From NCBI GenBank assembly GCA_049975245.1, contig JBNGDB010000012.1:11643-75642 (forward strand): 64,000 bases of DNA, in the 5' to 3' direction. The translations under genes were made by a program, and so were the position numbers. This DNA is from UBA117 sp049975245 (lineage in GTDB: Archaea; Methanobacteriota; Methanobacteria; Methanobacteriales; Methanobacteriaceae). Shown here in pieces: positions 44,219-53,623 of this stretch. A model generated the notes under the pieces. That model searched no databases and had not been told where the DNA came from. It saw only the letters and a list, made by a program, of their open reading frames with translations. How positions within the stretch are numbered: the stretch's first letter is position 1; each line of letters starts with the position of its first letter.

Positions 44219-47200
44219 GTGGATTTAGATAATTTAAATGAGAAAGCAGAATTATTCATAAAAGAATTTCAAAAAGATCACGCTGAAGGAATTAAACATA
44301 AATTTGAGGAATTTTTAAGCAAATATCCTTTTCATAAGTACCCTGAAAAAATATATGATCTAACTCCTGAAGATATTTATGATCCTGGAAATAAGCCTTA
44401 TTTTCTGCATTATATAGAATATAGTCTGGATAAATGTGGTAGAATTAGAGTAGGTGATGCCAGATATGCTGAAAATGCAAGAGATAACCTGGAACAATTC
44501 AAAGAACTTTTAAAAGTAGCAGTGGATCCAGACGTATCTTTAGCTGATAAGGTAAATGCGCCATGGGCTGATATTAAGTATTTTGGTGGGGACCAGATTG
44601 TTGCTAAAAAAATTATATTTTGCTATAATCATCATCAGGTAATGCCCTGTTATAATACAAAACATCTTGAACATTTTGTGAGCCTTATTGACCCTGAATT
44701 TAAATTAAAGACAGATAAACCATACGAAGACATGTCTCTAGGAGAAGTTTTTGAATATTTAAATAATATTCTTTTAAAATTCAAAAATGAAAATATAAAA
44801 ATTGAAATGGATAATGTTGCATTTATGTGGTTAATGTATGAATATTTTCATCCAGATAATGTAAAAAATTCTAAAACTAATGAAAAGTTTGATTTATTAG
44901 TAGATGAAAACCATATTGAAAGCATTGGTTTTTATGATTTGAATGCGGGCAGAGCTCACATAGTTCGAGACTTATGTTATCTATTATCAGAAACTAAACA
45001 TCTAAGTGAAGATGAACTTTTTGATCTTTTAATAAAAAAAGTAGATGGTGATGATTATTGGAAGGCCTATTTTTCAAGATCTAATAAAAACACTAGCCCC
45101 ATCTATAGCTTAAATTCAGCAAGAACATTAGGACTAATTGAAAAAACATCACTTAAATTAACTAAACAGGGAGAAGAATTAGTTCAATCAATCACCCCTG
45201 AAGAGTTATTTACCTATAATTTCAGCTTGGGAGTTAAAAGATTCTTCTTTAAAATAGCTACATCTAATCCCTCTATCAAAACTGCGATGCAAATTTTAAG
45301 GCAAAAAAGAAACTTAAGATTTTATGCTCCGACCTGTAAAGAGACAAATAGAGTTACTAGAGACCTTAAAATTGAAGATGGAAAAGCTTTATGTGAATCA
45401 GAAAAATATGATGTTTGTAAAACTTGTGATAAAGATTTTATTTCGCACATGAAAAGATCTTCATTACCATTTGAAACATTGCTTAAAAACAATGAAGGAT
45501 ATGGTTTTGTTTTCTGGATGTGCAGTAGAATAACTCCCATGCATATAACAGGTAGCCACCCATTTTATTCTGGAAATAATATTTATTGGGATGATAAGAC
45601 TGAAGAAGAATTGGGGGATTTAATTGATTTATTAGATGAAAATACAAATTATGCCGATTTAGAAATAAAAAATTTTTTAAAGAAAATATTTTCATATTTT
45701 CCCTCTGCTGCGTCAAGAGGAGATAGAGTTAAAGATCATTCCCTATCTAAATCATTTAGAAACTTTGCAGAAGAATTGAAACATTTTGCGTATAAATACT
45801 TCGGTGATCATGCTAAAAAATACCATACTAATGCCAATTATCATTCTGGCGGTACTTGGACTCATAACCCCTATATTACTTTATCAACTGATCAAAACAA
45901 AAAATATATTATTAGTTATTCATTCACTGAAAATACTAAAGGAGTAAATTTATCAATAGAATTTAACTGGGGATACATCACTACATTATTTAAAAAAAGA
46001 TTAGGAATCGATTCAGTCACTAATGAAATTAGGAGAATTATAGAAAAAGAAGCATTTCAAATATATAATGAATCTTCGTTTTTAAGAGAAAATCCTAAAT
46101 TTAATTTTCCGGATGTTCCGTCTGGAATAAACACCTATTGTACGATTTGCACCAGATATTATGATAAAAATGATCTTCCTTCAGAGCAAGTTCTAAAAAC
46201 TGATTTAATGGAATTATTGGAGATATACAACAAATTAAGTAATGATTCACCTGTTAACTCATCGTTTAGTGAATATCTGAAAGAAAAAGAATTCATCTAC
46301 ACCCCGGAAATGGTGGAAAACTTCTTACTATCCCTATCTGTAAAACCCTTTGTAATATTAACTGGGAATTCTGGTACCGGTAAAACCAAAATCGCGCATT
46401 TATTTGCCGAATATTTAAAAGAAAAAAATAAGGCTGATTATTTGATTATCCCGGTGGGTGCTAACTGGAGTGAAAACCGGCACCTCATGGGATTTTACAA
46501 TGTGATAACCCATGACTATGAATCTACACCTGCTTTAGATCTAATTATAGATGCTCATAATAATCCGGATAAAGCCTACTTCCTGATTCTGGATGAAATG
46601 AACTTATCCCATGTGGAGAGATATTTTTCTGATTTTCTATCGGCCATGGAAAGTGGTAAGGAAATAGAATTATATTCAAAGCACAAGGCAGAAACCATTA
46701 AAAATAAGAATATCCCCCAGAAATTGAAAATCCCGAAAAATCTCCTGGTGGTGGGAACGGTGAATGTGGATGAAACCACCTATATGTTCTCCCCCAAGGT
46801 GCTGGATCGGGCCAATACCATTGAATTTACCACATACCCAGCGCATGGTTATATAATGTGCACAATAGAAAACCAGGATATGGAAGGCAAGATGGAATTA
46901 CTGGAAAATCCCCTATCCCATTTAAATAATCGTGAAATTAATATTACCCAGTTAAAAAATCTTTTAACTCATGTGCAGATAAAAAATGGAGATAATCTAT
47001 GGACTACATTAGCTGATGAAATCCAAATCTTCCAGGAAACATTAAAACTCGCTGGTTTTGATTTCGGGTTCAGGGTTATAAATGAAATTATAAGATTCAT
47101 GTATATGGCCTGGTTATATGAAGACTCACCCCCTATCTGGGATAACTGGGAGCGTTATTTTGATGCCCAAATTATGCAAAAGATGCTTCCCAAAATACAT

Positions 47201-47392
47201 GGATCCCAACGGGAACTGGAAACTTTACTGGAAAAACTATTCAAGCTATGTTACAATGGGAGTTCCACCGAAAAACCATGGGTTTCAATTAAACTGGAAA
47301 AAGATAAAATAAAGTACCCTTCCAGCGCCTTTAAAATTCAACGTTTAGGAAGGAATCTTCAGGAAAAAAGATATGCTTCATTTAATGGTTAA
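44219..47392 (+). CDS. McrB-like AAA+ GTPase with a DUF3578/MrcB-type reader domain
   Basis: A 1057-residue protein. The first 330 residues are unassigned, with a possible winged helix (SARTLGLIEKTSLKLTKQGEE). Next comes a cysteine cluster (CKETNRVT, CESEKYDVCKTC). Residues about 500-640 (SFRNFAEELKHFAYKYFGDH, NPYITLSTDQNKKYIISYSF) resemble the DUF3578 reader domain. The motor has Walker A LTGNSGTGKTK near 716, LILDEMNLSHVER near 787, and GTVNVDETTYMFSPKVLDR, the hallmark of McrB. Such motors drive cleavage of modified DNA with an McrC nuclease, encoded next. GAGGAGATTAAA precedes the GTG start. Confidence 0.9.
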   Translation: MDLDNLNEKAELFIKEFQKDHAEGIKHKFEEFLSKYPFHKYPEKIYDLTPEDIYDPGNKPYFLHYIEYSLDKCGRIRVGDARYAENARDNLEQFKELLKVAVDPDVSLADKVNAPWADIKYFGGDQIVAKKIIFCYNHHQVMPCYNTKHLEHFVSLIDPEFKLKTDKPYEDMSLGEVFEYLNNILLKFKNENIKIEMDNVAFMWLMYEYFHPDNVKNSKTNEKFDLLVDENHIESIGFYDLNAGRAHIVRDLCYLLSETKHLSEDELFDLLIKKVDGDDYWKAYFSRSNKNTSPIYSLNSARTLGLIEKTSLKLTKQGEELVQSITPEELFTYNFSLGVKRFFFKIATSNPSIKTAMQILRQKRNLRFYAPTCKETNRVTRDLKIEDGKALCESEKYDVCKTCDKDFISHMKRSSLPFETLLKNNEGYGFVFWMCSRITPMHITGSHPFYSGNNIYWDDKTEEELGDLIDLLDENTNYADLEIKNFLKKIFSYFPSAASRGDRVKDHSLSKSFRNFAEELKHFAYKYFGDHAKKYHTNANYHSGGTWTHNPYITLSTDQNKKYIISYSFTENTKGVNLSIEFNWGYITTLFKKRLGIDSVTNEIRRIIEKEAFQIYNESSFLRENPKFNFPDVPSGINTYCTICTRYYDKNDLPSEQVLKTDLMELLEIYNKLSNDSPVNSSFSEYLKEKEFIYTPEMVENFLLSLSVKPFVILTGNSGTGKTKIAHLFAEYLKEKNKADYLIIPVGANWSENRHLMGFYNVITHDYESTPALDLIIDAHNNPDKAYFLILDEMNLSHVERYFSDFLSAMESGKEIELYSKHKAETIKNKNIPQKLKIPKNLLVVGTVNVDETTYMFSPKVLDRANTIEFTTYPAHGYIMCTIENQDMEGKMELLENPLSHLNNREINITQLKNLLTHVQIKNGDNLWTTLADEIQIFQETLKLAGFDFGFRVINEIIRFMYMAWLYEDSPPIWDNWERYFDAQIMQKMLPKIHGSQRELETLLEKLFKLCYNGSSTEKPWVSIKLEKDKIKYPSSAFKIQRLGRNLQEKRYASFNG

Positions 47393-47402
47393 AGGTTTTA
47401 AT

Positions 47403-49220
47403 ATGCCCAGCCCGGAAATTATAGTTTATATGCCCGATAGGGAAGGGAATTTACTTGGAACTTTGCTTATTACTCCCCTTAACAACCTACAGGAGTTAGA
47501 ATACGAAGAGTTCAGTAAAACAATTAACAAAATAAAAGTTGAATGTAGGAATGTTCCCCGGGTTTATGAATTTGACCAGAAAAGCCCCCTGCAATTTAGT
47601 ATAAATTCTGATAAAAAAGGCTATGAACATATATTATTACTGGAAGAAACCGAGTATGAGCTAATTTTTAATCCCCATAAACCTGCTGAGGAGATTTCTT
47701 TTCCCACACTAGAAGAAAAAAATAATGTTTTTAAAAAAATCAATTTCCATAGAAGTGATATACATGGGGGAATTCTTAATTTCACATCTTTCGTGGGTAA
47801 ATCATTTTTTGATGTGGAAGTAGATGGGATATCTTCCCTGAGGTGTCCTTTTGAGGTTAGATCCAAAAAGATAAACTACATTGATCATTATTCGGCCATG
47901 ATTGGGGATTTGGCGCAGGCTGCGACTGCCTTAATACTAGATTCTGAATCTCCCCTACACCGGCCCATTGACTTTCAAAAGAGGGTTAAGAAAACTTTTT
48001 ATGAAGATTTCATGTTCTTAGAATATATTTTTCGGCCGGAAAATCTGTTAAATGCTTATGGCCATATCAGGCGTGATCCTCACAGTTTAATGTTAGGTTA
48101 TAGTGAGAATGTTCCAGTATCCCAGGCCTCAGCAGTTGGTGAGTCCTCTTTAATTGATATGGCATCTGGTTCTGAAAATTTGATAAAAATCGATGATTTA
48201 CCACCATATTGGCCTTTGGAGATGGATAATCATGTTCCTCATCACCTGAATCAGCTAAATTATGTGGATAGTGTGGATAATGCTGAAAACCGGTTTATCA
48301 AATATTTTTTATATCTACTGCAGGAATTAATTGAAGAAATGGTATTATATGTGGAGGAAAATGTAGTAGGTGGATACCCTTCGGATAAAATTAAAGAGTT
48401 TCAGGAGATTATCCAGGAATATGTTAGTGACGGTTGGTTGGAAGATGTGGGGGATATGAACTATTTTCCCTCTAATTCCCAGGTTTTACAAAAAAAGGAA
48501 GGCTACAGAGAAATGCTGAACTATTTTTTAATATTCGAATTCAGCTATAATTTCCAGTTTGAAGAGGTGACTGGTAAAATAGAAGGTTACCAGAAAAAAC
48601 TCTCTGAACTTTATGAGTATTGGTGCTATCTTAAACTTGTTGAAATATTAAGTAAAATGGGCCAGGTAACTGTGGATTATTCCTCTATTTTTAATCTAAA
48701 TAAAAAATACTGGAATATTAAAATTAATAGGGGTAGTCAATCCAGGCATAAATTTAATATTAAAATAGATGAACAGGATTTAGAGATATATCTGGAATTT
48801 AATAGTATGTTCCGGAAATCCAGCCAGGATTATCATTCTTATTCTCTAAATTTTAATCCAGATTATACTATTACTGTTAAAAATGATTTTAAAAGATTTT
48901 TACATTTTGATGCTAAATATAAATCGGATGATGATAAATTCAAAAATGAAGATGTTAATAAGATGCACACCTATAAGGATGCCCTTAAAGAAACCATGGG
49001 TGCATATGTTTTATATCCTGGTAAAAAAAGTATGATCTATCGTGAAAGGAGTGAGTGTATTTTGCCCTCGGTGGGGGCTTTTCCCCTTACTCCCGGGGGG
49101 AGTGGTTTGGAGGATGAAGCTGAGATTAAATTATTTTTAGAGAGGGCTTTGCAAATTATTGGTGAGGATATCAACATGATACAGTCAGCTACTACCACCA
49201 ACATCAATAATAGTCAATAA
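47403..49220 (+). CDS. McrC-like nuclease (DUF2357 / PD-(D/E)XK)
   Basis: A 605-residue protein. The N-terminal two-thirds match DUF2357-type McrC relatives (RREPRVYEFDQKSPLQFSI-like region, and FYEDFMFLEYIFRPENLL). The C-terminal nuclease shows DLEIYLEFN, then FLHFDAKYKSDDD, a D-x-K site, and an HTYKDAL helix. The ATG at 47403 is chosen because AAAGG stands seven bases before it; an earlier ATG at 47373 would overlap the McrB gene. Together with McrB it would cut DNA carrying modified bases. It is the last gene of the operon starting at 41590. Confidence 0.85.
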   Translation: MPSPEIIVYMPDREGNLLGTLLITPLNNLQELEYEEFSKTINKIKVECRNVPRVYEFDQKSPLQFSINSDKKGYEHILLLEETEYELIFNPHKPAEEISFPTLEEKNNVFKKINFHRSDIHGGILNFTSFVGKSFFDVEVDGISSLRCPFEVRSKKINYIDHYSAMIGDLAQAATALILDSESPLHRPIDFQKRVKKTFYEDFMFLEYIFRPENLLNAYGHIRRDPHSLMLGYSENVPVSQASAVGESSLIDMASGSENLIKIDDLPPYWPLEMDNHVPHHLNQLNYVDSVDNAENRFIKYFLYLLQELIEEMVLYVEENVVGGYPSDKIKEFQEIIQEYVSDGWLEDVGDMNYFPSNSQVLQKKEGYREMLNYFLIFEFSYNFQFEEVTGKIEGYQKKLSELYEYWCYLKLVEILSKMGQVTVDYSSIFNLNKKYWNIKINRGSQSRHKFNIKIDEQDLEIYLEFNSMFRKSSQDYHSYSLNFNPDYTITVKNDFKRFLHFDAKYKSDDDKFKNEDVNKMHTYKDALKETMGAYVLYPGKKSMIYRERSECILPSVGAFPLTPGGSGLEDEAEIKLFLERALQIIGEDINMIQSATTTNINNSQ

Positions 49221-49242
49221 AAAGAAATGGTATGTTGAATAT

Positions 49243-49902
49243 CTAATTCATTTGATTAATAAAAAAACTGCAAAATTCGTTCAAATCACATTTAGAGCAT
49301 TTGGGTTTTTTAGATGTGCACACAGAACTTGCAAAATCAATTAAGCCTAAATTAAATTCTTTACATTTATTTAAGGGTATCATAGACTCCATAAATGCCC
49401 ATATGTTTACATCGTCCCTCAAGCGTTTTTTAGATGATTTAAAATTAAAGTACCTAACGACAACCCTAATAACGTTTGTATCTACCATGGCTTTATCGTT
49501 TTTATACGCCTGACATATCACTCCGTTGGCTGTATACCTGCCTACTCCGGGTAATTTTATTAAATCCTCATATTTATGAGGAATAATGCCTTTAAAGTCT
49601 TCCACAATTATTTCAGAAATTTTTAGCAGTTCTTTTGATCTCTTTTTTTCCATACCTAATGTGAATAATATATTTTCAAGCTCCTTTTGATCAGCACTTC
49701 TTAAATCATAAACGGATGGATATTTTTGGAAAAATTTGTGATAAATATTATCAACCTGCTTTGAAGTGGTTTTGCGGAGAAGAATTTCAGTAACTAACAA
49801 AAAATATGGATTTTTAGTTCTTCGCCAAGGAAGATCCTTTCTATTATTTTCCCACCAAACTAATATCACTTTTACAAAGTGATTTGTTTTAATATCCGAC
49901 AT
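49243..49902 (-). CDS. Mig-like T:G-mismatch DNA glycosylase
   Basis: A 219-residue HhH-GPD glycosylase with a C-terminal iron-sulfur motif (CTSKKPKCSKCDLNEFC). It reads very much like Mig of Methanothermobacter: DLPWRRTKNPYFLLVTEILL, then LLRKTTSKQV, LPGVGRYTANG and MVDTNVIRVVVRYF. In Mig a tyrosine replaces the catalytic lysine of endonuclease III, and here too GVGRYT has Tyr, with the key Asp in MVDTN. Mig removes thymine from T:G pairs left by deaminated 5-methylcytosine and is encoded beside a cytosine-methyltransferase R-M system. Here one is encoded 2 kb away in the same direction, which fits. Confidence 0.9.
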   Translation of the reverse strand: MSDIKTNHFVKVILVWWENNRKDLPWRRTKNPYFLLVTEILLRKTTSKQVDNIYHKFFQKYPSVYDLRSADQKELENILFTLGMEKKRSKELLKISEIIVEDFKGIIPHKYEDLIKLPGVGRYTANGVICQAYKNDKAMVDTNVIRVVVRYFNFKSSKKRLRDDVNIWAFMESMIPLNKCKEFNLGLIDFASSVCTSKKPKCSKCDLNEFCSFFINQMN

Positions 49903-49906
49903 TGTC

Positions 49907-50497
49907 TTAAAAATTATATTTGATTTCTAAAAGATCCATCCATTCCTCTAAAGAATTGTGCAGATGATCAGAATGAACAGCATAATTATCAGCGTCTAAA
50001 GACGTGTTTGTATTCGGAATTAATTCTCCTTTTTTTAATTTCAGTGTGCCTTGGCCGTTTAATAGTTGATCTTTAGTAATAAATCCTTTTACCTCTCCAG
50101 ATTTATAACCTTTATCTACGGTAATCAGGACGTATACATCATATATGTCGCCCCTTATTATGTCTTTGGTCTCCAGTAAAAGCCATTTTGAAAACCATTT
50201 AGCAGATTTTATAGAAAAATCAAGGTTTCCTACTGCAAAATCTTTTTCATCCCATATCCCCCTATCATATATTTCAAAATCGAGATCTATGCCTGTGATG
50301 TTAAACGGTTCGCCTTCTAAGAATTTTTTCATCATCATTTCAGCTGTTTTACCTTGAAGGGTGTCCCTACAAATCATATAGAACCGCCTCTTTTGTGTTC
50401 CTCCGGAACGATATTCCCTTTGTGTTTTAGCAGATTCAAGAGAAAATTCTTTGCAAAGTTTAAACTCTTCTATGGTGATATTAATTCTATGATTCAT
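49907..50497 (-). CDS. Putative PD-(D/E)XK restriction endonuclease
   Basis: A 196-residue protein. QGKTAEMMMKKFL is followed by DLDFEIYDRGIWDEKDFAVG and NLDFSIKSAKWFSKWLLLE, in which D-x2-I-K fits a PD-(D/E)XK active site and the neighbouring acidic residues could supply the rest. The region GKTAEMMMKKF through NLDFSIKSAK parallels the broken gene next to it (GRMTEYSFKKF through NLFIGIKSSK), so the two are probably paralogues. GGAAGGA seven bases before the ATG lies inside the end of that gene, so the two were translated together. The specificity is unknown. Confidence 0.62.
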   Translation of the reverse strand: MNHRINITIEEFKLCKEFSLESAKTQREYRSGGTQKRRFYMICRDTLQGKTAEMMMKKFLEGEPFNITGIDLDFEIYDRGIWDEKDFAVGNLDFSIKSAKWFSKWLLLETKDIIRGDIYDVYVLITVDKGYKSGEVKGFITKDQLLNGQGTLKLKKGELIPNTNTSLDADNYAVHSDHLHNSLEEWMDLLEIKYNF

Positions 50498-51259
50498 CTA
50501 GATTCCTTCCAATAATTTATGCCAATCTTCATCAGAGCCGTGTAATTCGGAAACACATTTAACATATCTTGTTCCATCAAATTCAAGGCCTGGAATTTCT
50601 TTTACTTTTTCTAATTCATTCGCACAACAAAAACCACAAATCCAAACTGTAAGTTCGCCTAAACTTTTTATTTGTCTAAAATTTTCTTTTTTTATAAGAT
50701 AATTGTTTGCCCTTTTAATAAAATCGTGTTAACTCAAATATCTGATGATATGATCTCTTGGTAATCCTGCACGGACAAATATATAGACATCGGCATTTCT
50801 AACTTCTGTTCCGTGTTCATCTGCTATTAAATATGCGTTTTTCATTTTTGAACTTTTAATTCCTATAAATAAATTAGGTTTTCGTATTTCACTCTTTTCA
50901 TTTTTAACGCCTACGACTTCCTGGGGCGTAATTTTACCAGGATGTAATTTTTCATCTAAAATTAATTTTACACTAAATCGATTTTTAATAAATTTTTTAA
51001 AACTGTACTCTGTCATCCTTCCTGTTATCCAATTATCAACAGCCATTACTTCTGTTCTCCTACCCAGAGAACTCCCGCCATAAACCATTTTAAGTCCAAA
51101 TTCAAAGCAATTTTCATAATCTTGTTTGTTTAGATAAACTGTATTAGAAATTTTTCTTTCATTCCAAGATTTTAATTCAGATTTTTTGAAATACCGCCAA
51201 TTTTTACGTCCTTTAAAATTTTTATCTTTAATTTCAGCACCTTTTTTCCCGGTAATTAT
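50498..51259 (-). pseudogene. Broken restriction-endonuclease-like gene with an in-frame TAA
   Basis: One frame runs about 254 codons from after a TAA at 51260-51262 to a TAG at 50498-50500, interrupted by TAA at 50729-50731. Before the stop it reads RKPNLFIGIKSSKMKNAYLI, then FVRAGLPRDHIIRYLS; after it the same frame continues HDFIKRANNYLIKKENFR, GELTVWICGFCCANELEKV and ELHGSDEDWHKLLEG. Both parts are protein-like, so the stop is a nonsense change. No ATG, GTG or TTG occurs before 51088; ATT at 51232 with AAGGTG before it is the only well-placed start. Either a pseudogene or, less likely, a read-through gene. Similarity to the 50497 gene suggests a former endonuclease subunit. Confidence 0.7.
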
Positions 51260-51348
51260 TTAATCTATTTATGATAGTTTTAAAAACAATTTTTTTCAAT
51301 ATCTAAATATTTGATTGCTTTTTTTTATTGTTAAAAACATATAATGCC

Positions 51349-51912
51349 CTATTTTTTTAATGTAGCAGTTTTAATCGGCTTGATATTCTTTTCTTGAATT
51401 AATTCTTTATATATACTGAATCGAGGTCTTCTTCCTTCTAACTGTTGATCTCTCAGAGTTTGATCGGCATTAACTTTATGGTTGTAGATATCTTTATTAT
51501 TGAGGAGGTAGATGTCAAAAGTTCCGTCCCATTTTCCTTTTCGGCAAAAGTCTACAAAATATATTTTGTCCCATACTGATTTCGGTCCAAAAGATGTTAA
51601 ATCAGGCAGAACACTGCACGCTTTTACTTGTATTCTTTCACTTGTTTTTAAGTCTAAGCAGTCAAAAGAAGTATTTGCTCCGCTTATACTCCCTATAAAT
51701 CTTCCAAAACCCATCTCAAGACAAAAAGCACTTTCAGACAATCCTTCAGGTAGATTAACTGCTCTTGCTTTAAATTTTACAAGGTTATCGCATAAAGAAC
51801 GCCATTCGTTGTATATCTGATATAATATTTTGCGGTCTGATTCGTCGAAAACAAGGACCGTAATATCAAAATTTCCTTCAGGTAAAGAAACGTTAACTAA
51901 TTTTTCTTGCAA
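51349..51912 (-). CDS. Bsp6I-family type II restriction endonuclease
   Basis: A 187-residue protein with the blocks I associate with R.Bsp6I: VNLPEGLSESAFCLEMGFGR, NTSFDCLDLKTSERIQVKAC, LTSFGPKSVWDKIYFVDFCR, and NADQTLRDQQLEGRRPRFSI. IQVKAC with the preceding Asp residues is the D-(E)xK catalytic strand. Bsp6I cuts GCNGC and is protected by a cytosine-5 methyltransferase, which matches the methyltransferase gene just upstream. The TTG at 51912 is chosen because GGGAGGG is six bases before it; the frame extends to 51936. The same recognition site cannot be assumed. Confidence 0.85.
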   Translation of the reverse strand: MQEKLVNVSLPEGNFDITVLVFDESDRKILYQIYNEWRSLCDNLVKFKARAVNLPEGLSESAFCLEMGFGRFIGSISGANTSFDCLDLKTSERIQVKACSVLPDLTSFGPKSVWDKIYFVDFCRKGKWDGTFDIYLLNNKDIYNHKVNADQTLRDQQLEGRRPRFSIYKELIQEKNIKPIKTATLKK

Positions 51913-52044
51913 AATTATCCCTCCCAACAAATGCAATATTATTGGAGGGTTAATGCTAAAAAATAATATGTTTTAAATTAAATAAAAAAAAATTTATTTC
52001 AAAAAAAAGAAATACTGATCTTCAAATCTTCCTAAAAAATAAAA

Positions 52045-53433
52045 TTATTTTAAAAGTTTCATGACATTTTCAACAGCAATTGCTATTTTATATGAGGCAA
52101 GAGGAGGTACTGCCTCACCTATTTGGGCCCTAACTTCCTGTCTAGAACCTTCGAATAAATACCAATCTGGAAAAGTCTGCAGGCGGGCCCTTTCTCTATT
52201 CGTCATAACTGCCCGTTCTCTTTTGTAGTGGTAGCCCCAAGTTCCGCCGCCTCCGTATGCGATAACAGTTGGCGAAGGGATAAGGGGATGTATTCTGCGG
52301 TACACTCCGCTCATAAGACCTTTAACCTGCCATTCAGTGTTTTGAACTATTTGATAATTCGCTCCTGGAGGTATCCTTTTCATCCTTTCAACGACTCTTT
52401 CCTGCTCGTTTGGCCGATCGTTTGAACCGTCTTCAAACTGCATTTCATCTAAAGGCTTTTTATAATACCCCAACATTTTCAAAACCTTCTTATGCTGTTT
52501 AAGGGCAGTTTCAAACTCTTCTTCAGAAAATTTAATTATTTTATTTAAAAACTTATAATCACTATATATATTAAATTCAAGCTTTTTCCAGTGGTTTTTT
52601 TCCCATTTTTTAGCTTTATCACTTTTTAAATCTTTCCAGATATTGGAGTAACTTTTCATTACATCTAAATACAGATTCTCTAAATTATCCAGAGTTTCCC
52701 CTTCAATAACTTCCATTGGAGTCAAGGGATACTTAGGGAACATAGAATCGGTGCCTTTAAGTATTTTTTCTACCTCAGTCTTCATTTGGAACAGATCACC
52801 TACATTTTGAACCAAATCTTTACGGACGCCTGCAATTATTATTCTTTTCCTGGCCTGCGGAACTCCTAAATCAGTTAAATTAATCACCGAGCTGAATAAA
52901 ATTTCGTACCCCTCGATTTTTAAATGGTTTCTGTTGTCCACTAAATTTTTTACTTCTTTCCACCTTAAGGACATGTCTTTAAAATCATTTTGAATTATTT
53001 TGTATGCTTCTCCTTGGTTGGCTGTTAGCAGTCCCGGAACGTTTTCAAATACAAATACTTTCGGTTGAATATGAACTAGGGCGCGTACAAAATGTGAATA
53101 AAGTTTTCCCCTCTGAACTGTTATACCTTGACGTTTGCTTTTTCCTCTTAAAACTGAAAAATCTTGACATGGAGGGCCCCCAACTACTATATCTGTTTCA
53201 TTGTTTTCTAAAGTTGAGAAATCAAATTTTTGGACATCTCCTTTTACAACAGAAGGGTATTTTCCGTTGAATTCTTCTATAGTAATTAAAGGCAGGTTGA
53301 AATTTTTTGAATAAGATAGAGCAGGTTTTTCTAATATTTCGTTTGCAAACTGTAAGGTTACATTTTTTCTTAAATGAAAACCTAAATCCAAACCTCCTGC
53401 TCCACAGAACAATGTTATTAATGATTTATTCAT
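52045..53433 (-). CDS. DNA cytosine-5 methyltransferase
   Basis: A 462-residue enzyme with the ordered C5-methyltransferase motifs: LFCGAGGLDLGF (I, AdoMet), DIVVGGPPCQDFSVLRG (IV, catalytic Cys89), VFVFENVPGLL (VI), VPQARKRIIIAG (VIII), and ERARLQTFPDW with QIGEAVPPLASY (IX-X). The long, lysine-rich region between VIII and IX holds the target recognition part. It is 8 bp overlapped by the small regulator gene and is 132 bp from the Bsp6I-type endonuclease. It also lies divergently beside the DISARM genes, whose class 2 form needs a cytosine methyltransferase, so it could serve both. Confidence 0.95.
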   Translation of the reverse strand: MNKSLITLFCGAGGLDLGFHLRKNVTLQFANEILEKPALSYSKNFNLPLITIEEFNGKYPSVVKGDVQKFDFSTLENNETDIVVGGPPCQDFSVLRGKSKRQGITVQRGKLYSHFVRALVHIQPKVFVFENVPGLLTANQGEAYKIIQNDFKDMSLRWKEVKNLVDNRNHLKIEGYEILFSSVINLTDLGVPQARKRIIIAGVRKDLVQNVGDLFQMKTEVEKILKGTDSMFPKYPLTPMEVIEGETLDNLENLYLDVMKSYSNIWKDLKSDKAKKWEKNHWKKLEFNIYSDYKFLNKIIKFSEEEFETALKQHKKVLKMLGYYKKPLDEMQFEDGSNDRPNEQERVVERMKRIPPGANYQIVQNTEWQVKGLMSGVYRRIHPLIPSPTVIAYGGGGTWGYHYKRERAVMTNRERARLQTFPDWYLFEGSRQEVRAQIGEAVPPLASYKIAIAVENVMKLLK

Positions 53434-53623
53434 TATTAAGTTTCTCCTTACTCTTTATTTCAGTGGAAATCATTGATTTTTCCGCCAGCCAAGCCAATAC
53501 AATATTTCTTACTATTTCAGCATCACCTTGGCCCATAACTCCCTTGAATTTTTCAAGTATTTTCCACTGTTCTTCTGAGAATGTTAAGTGAATTCTTTTA
53601 GCTTTGGGCCTATTATGGGTCAT
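53426..53623 (-). CDS. Small ribbon-helix-helix-like regulator of the R-M operon
   Basis: A 65-residue basic protein: RIHLTFSEEQWKILEKFKGV followed by DAEIVRNIVLAWLAEKSM. A short N-terminal strand and two helices of this size are typical of CopG/RHH proteins, which act as dimeric DNA-binding regulators. It overlaps the start of the methyltransferase by 8 bp, and AGGTGTG precedes its ATG. It may control the R-M genes and perhaps the divergent drmA promoter 300 bp away. Confidence 0.65.
   Translation of the reverse strand: MTHNRPKAKRIHLTFSEEQWKILEKFKGVMGQGDAEIVRNIVLAWLAEKSMISTEIKSKEKLNNE

Noticed and set aside
50729..50731. Reading the in-frame stop as recoding (pyrrolysine-type)
   Set aside because: The stop is TAA; archaeal pyrrolysine uses TAG, so a nonsense mutation is more likely.
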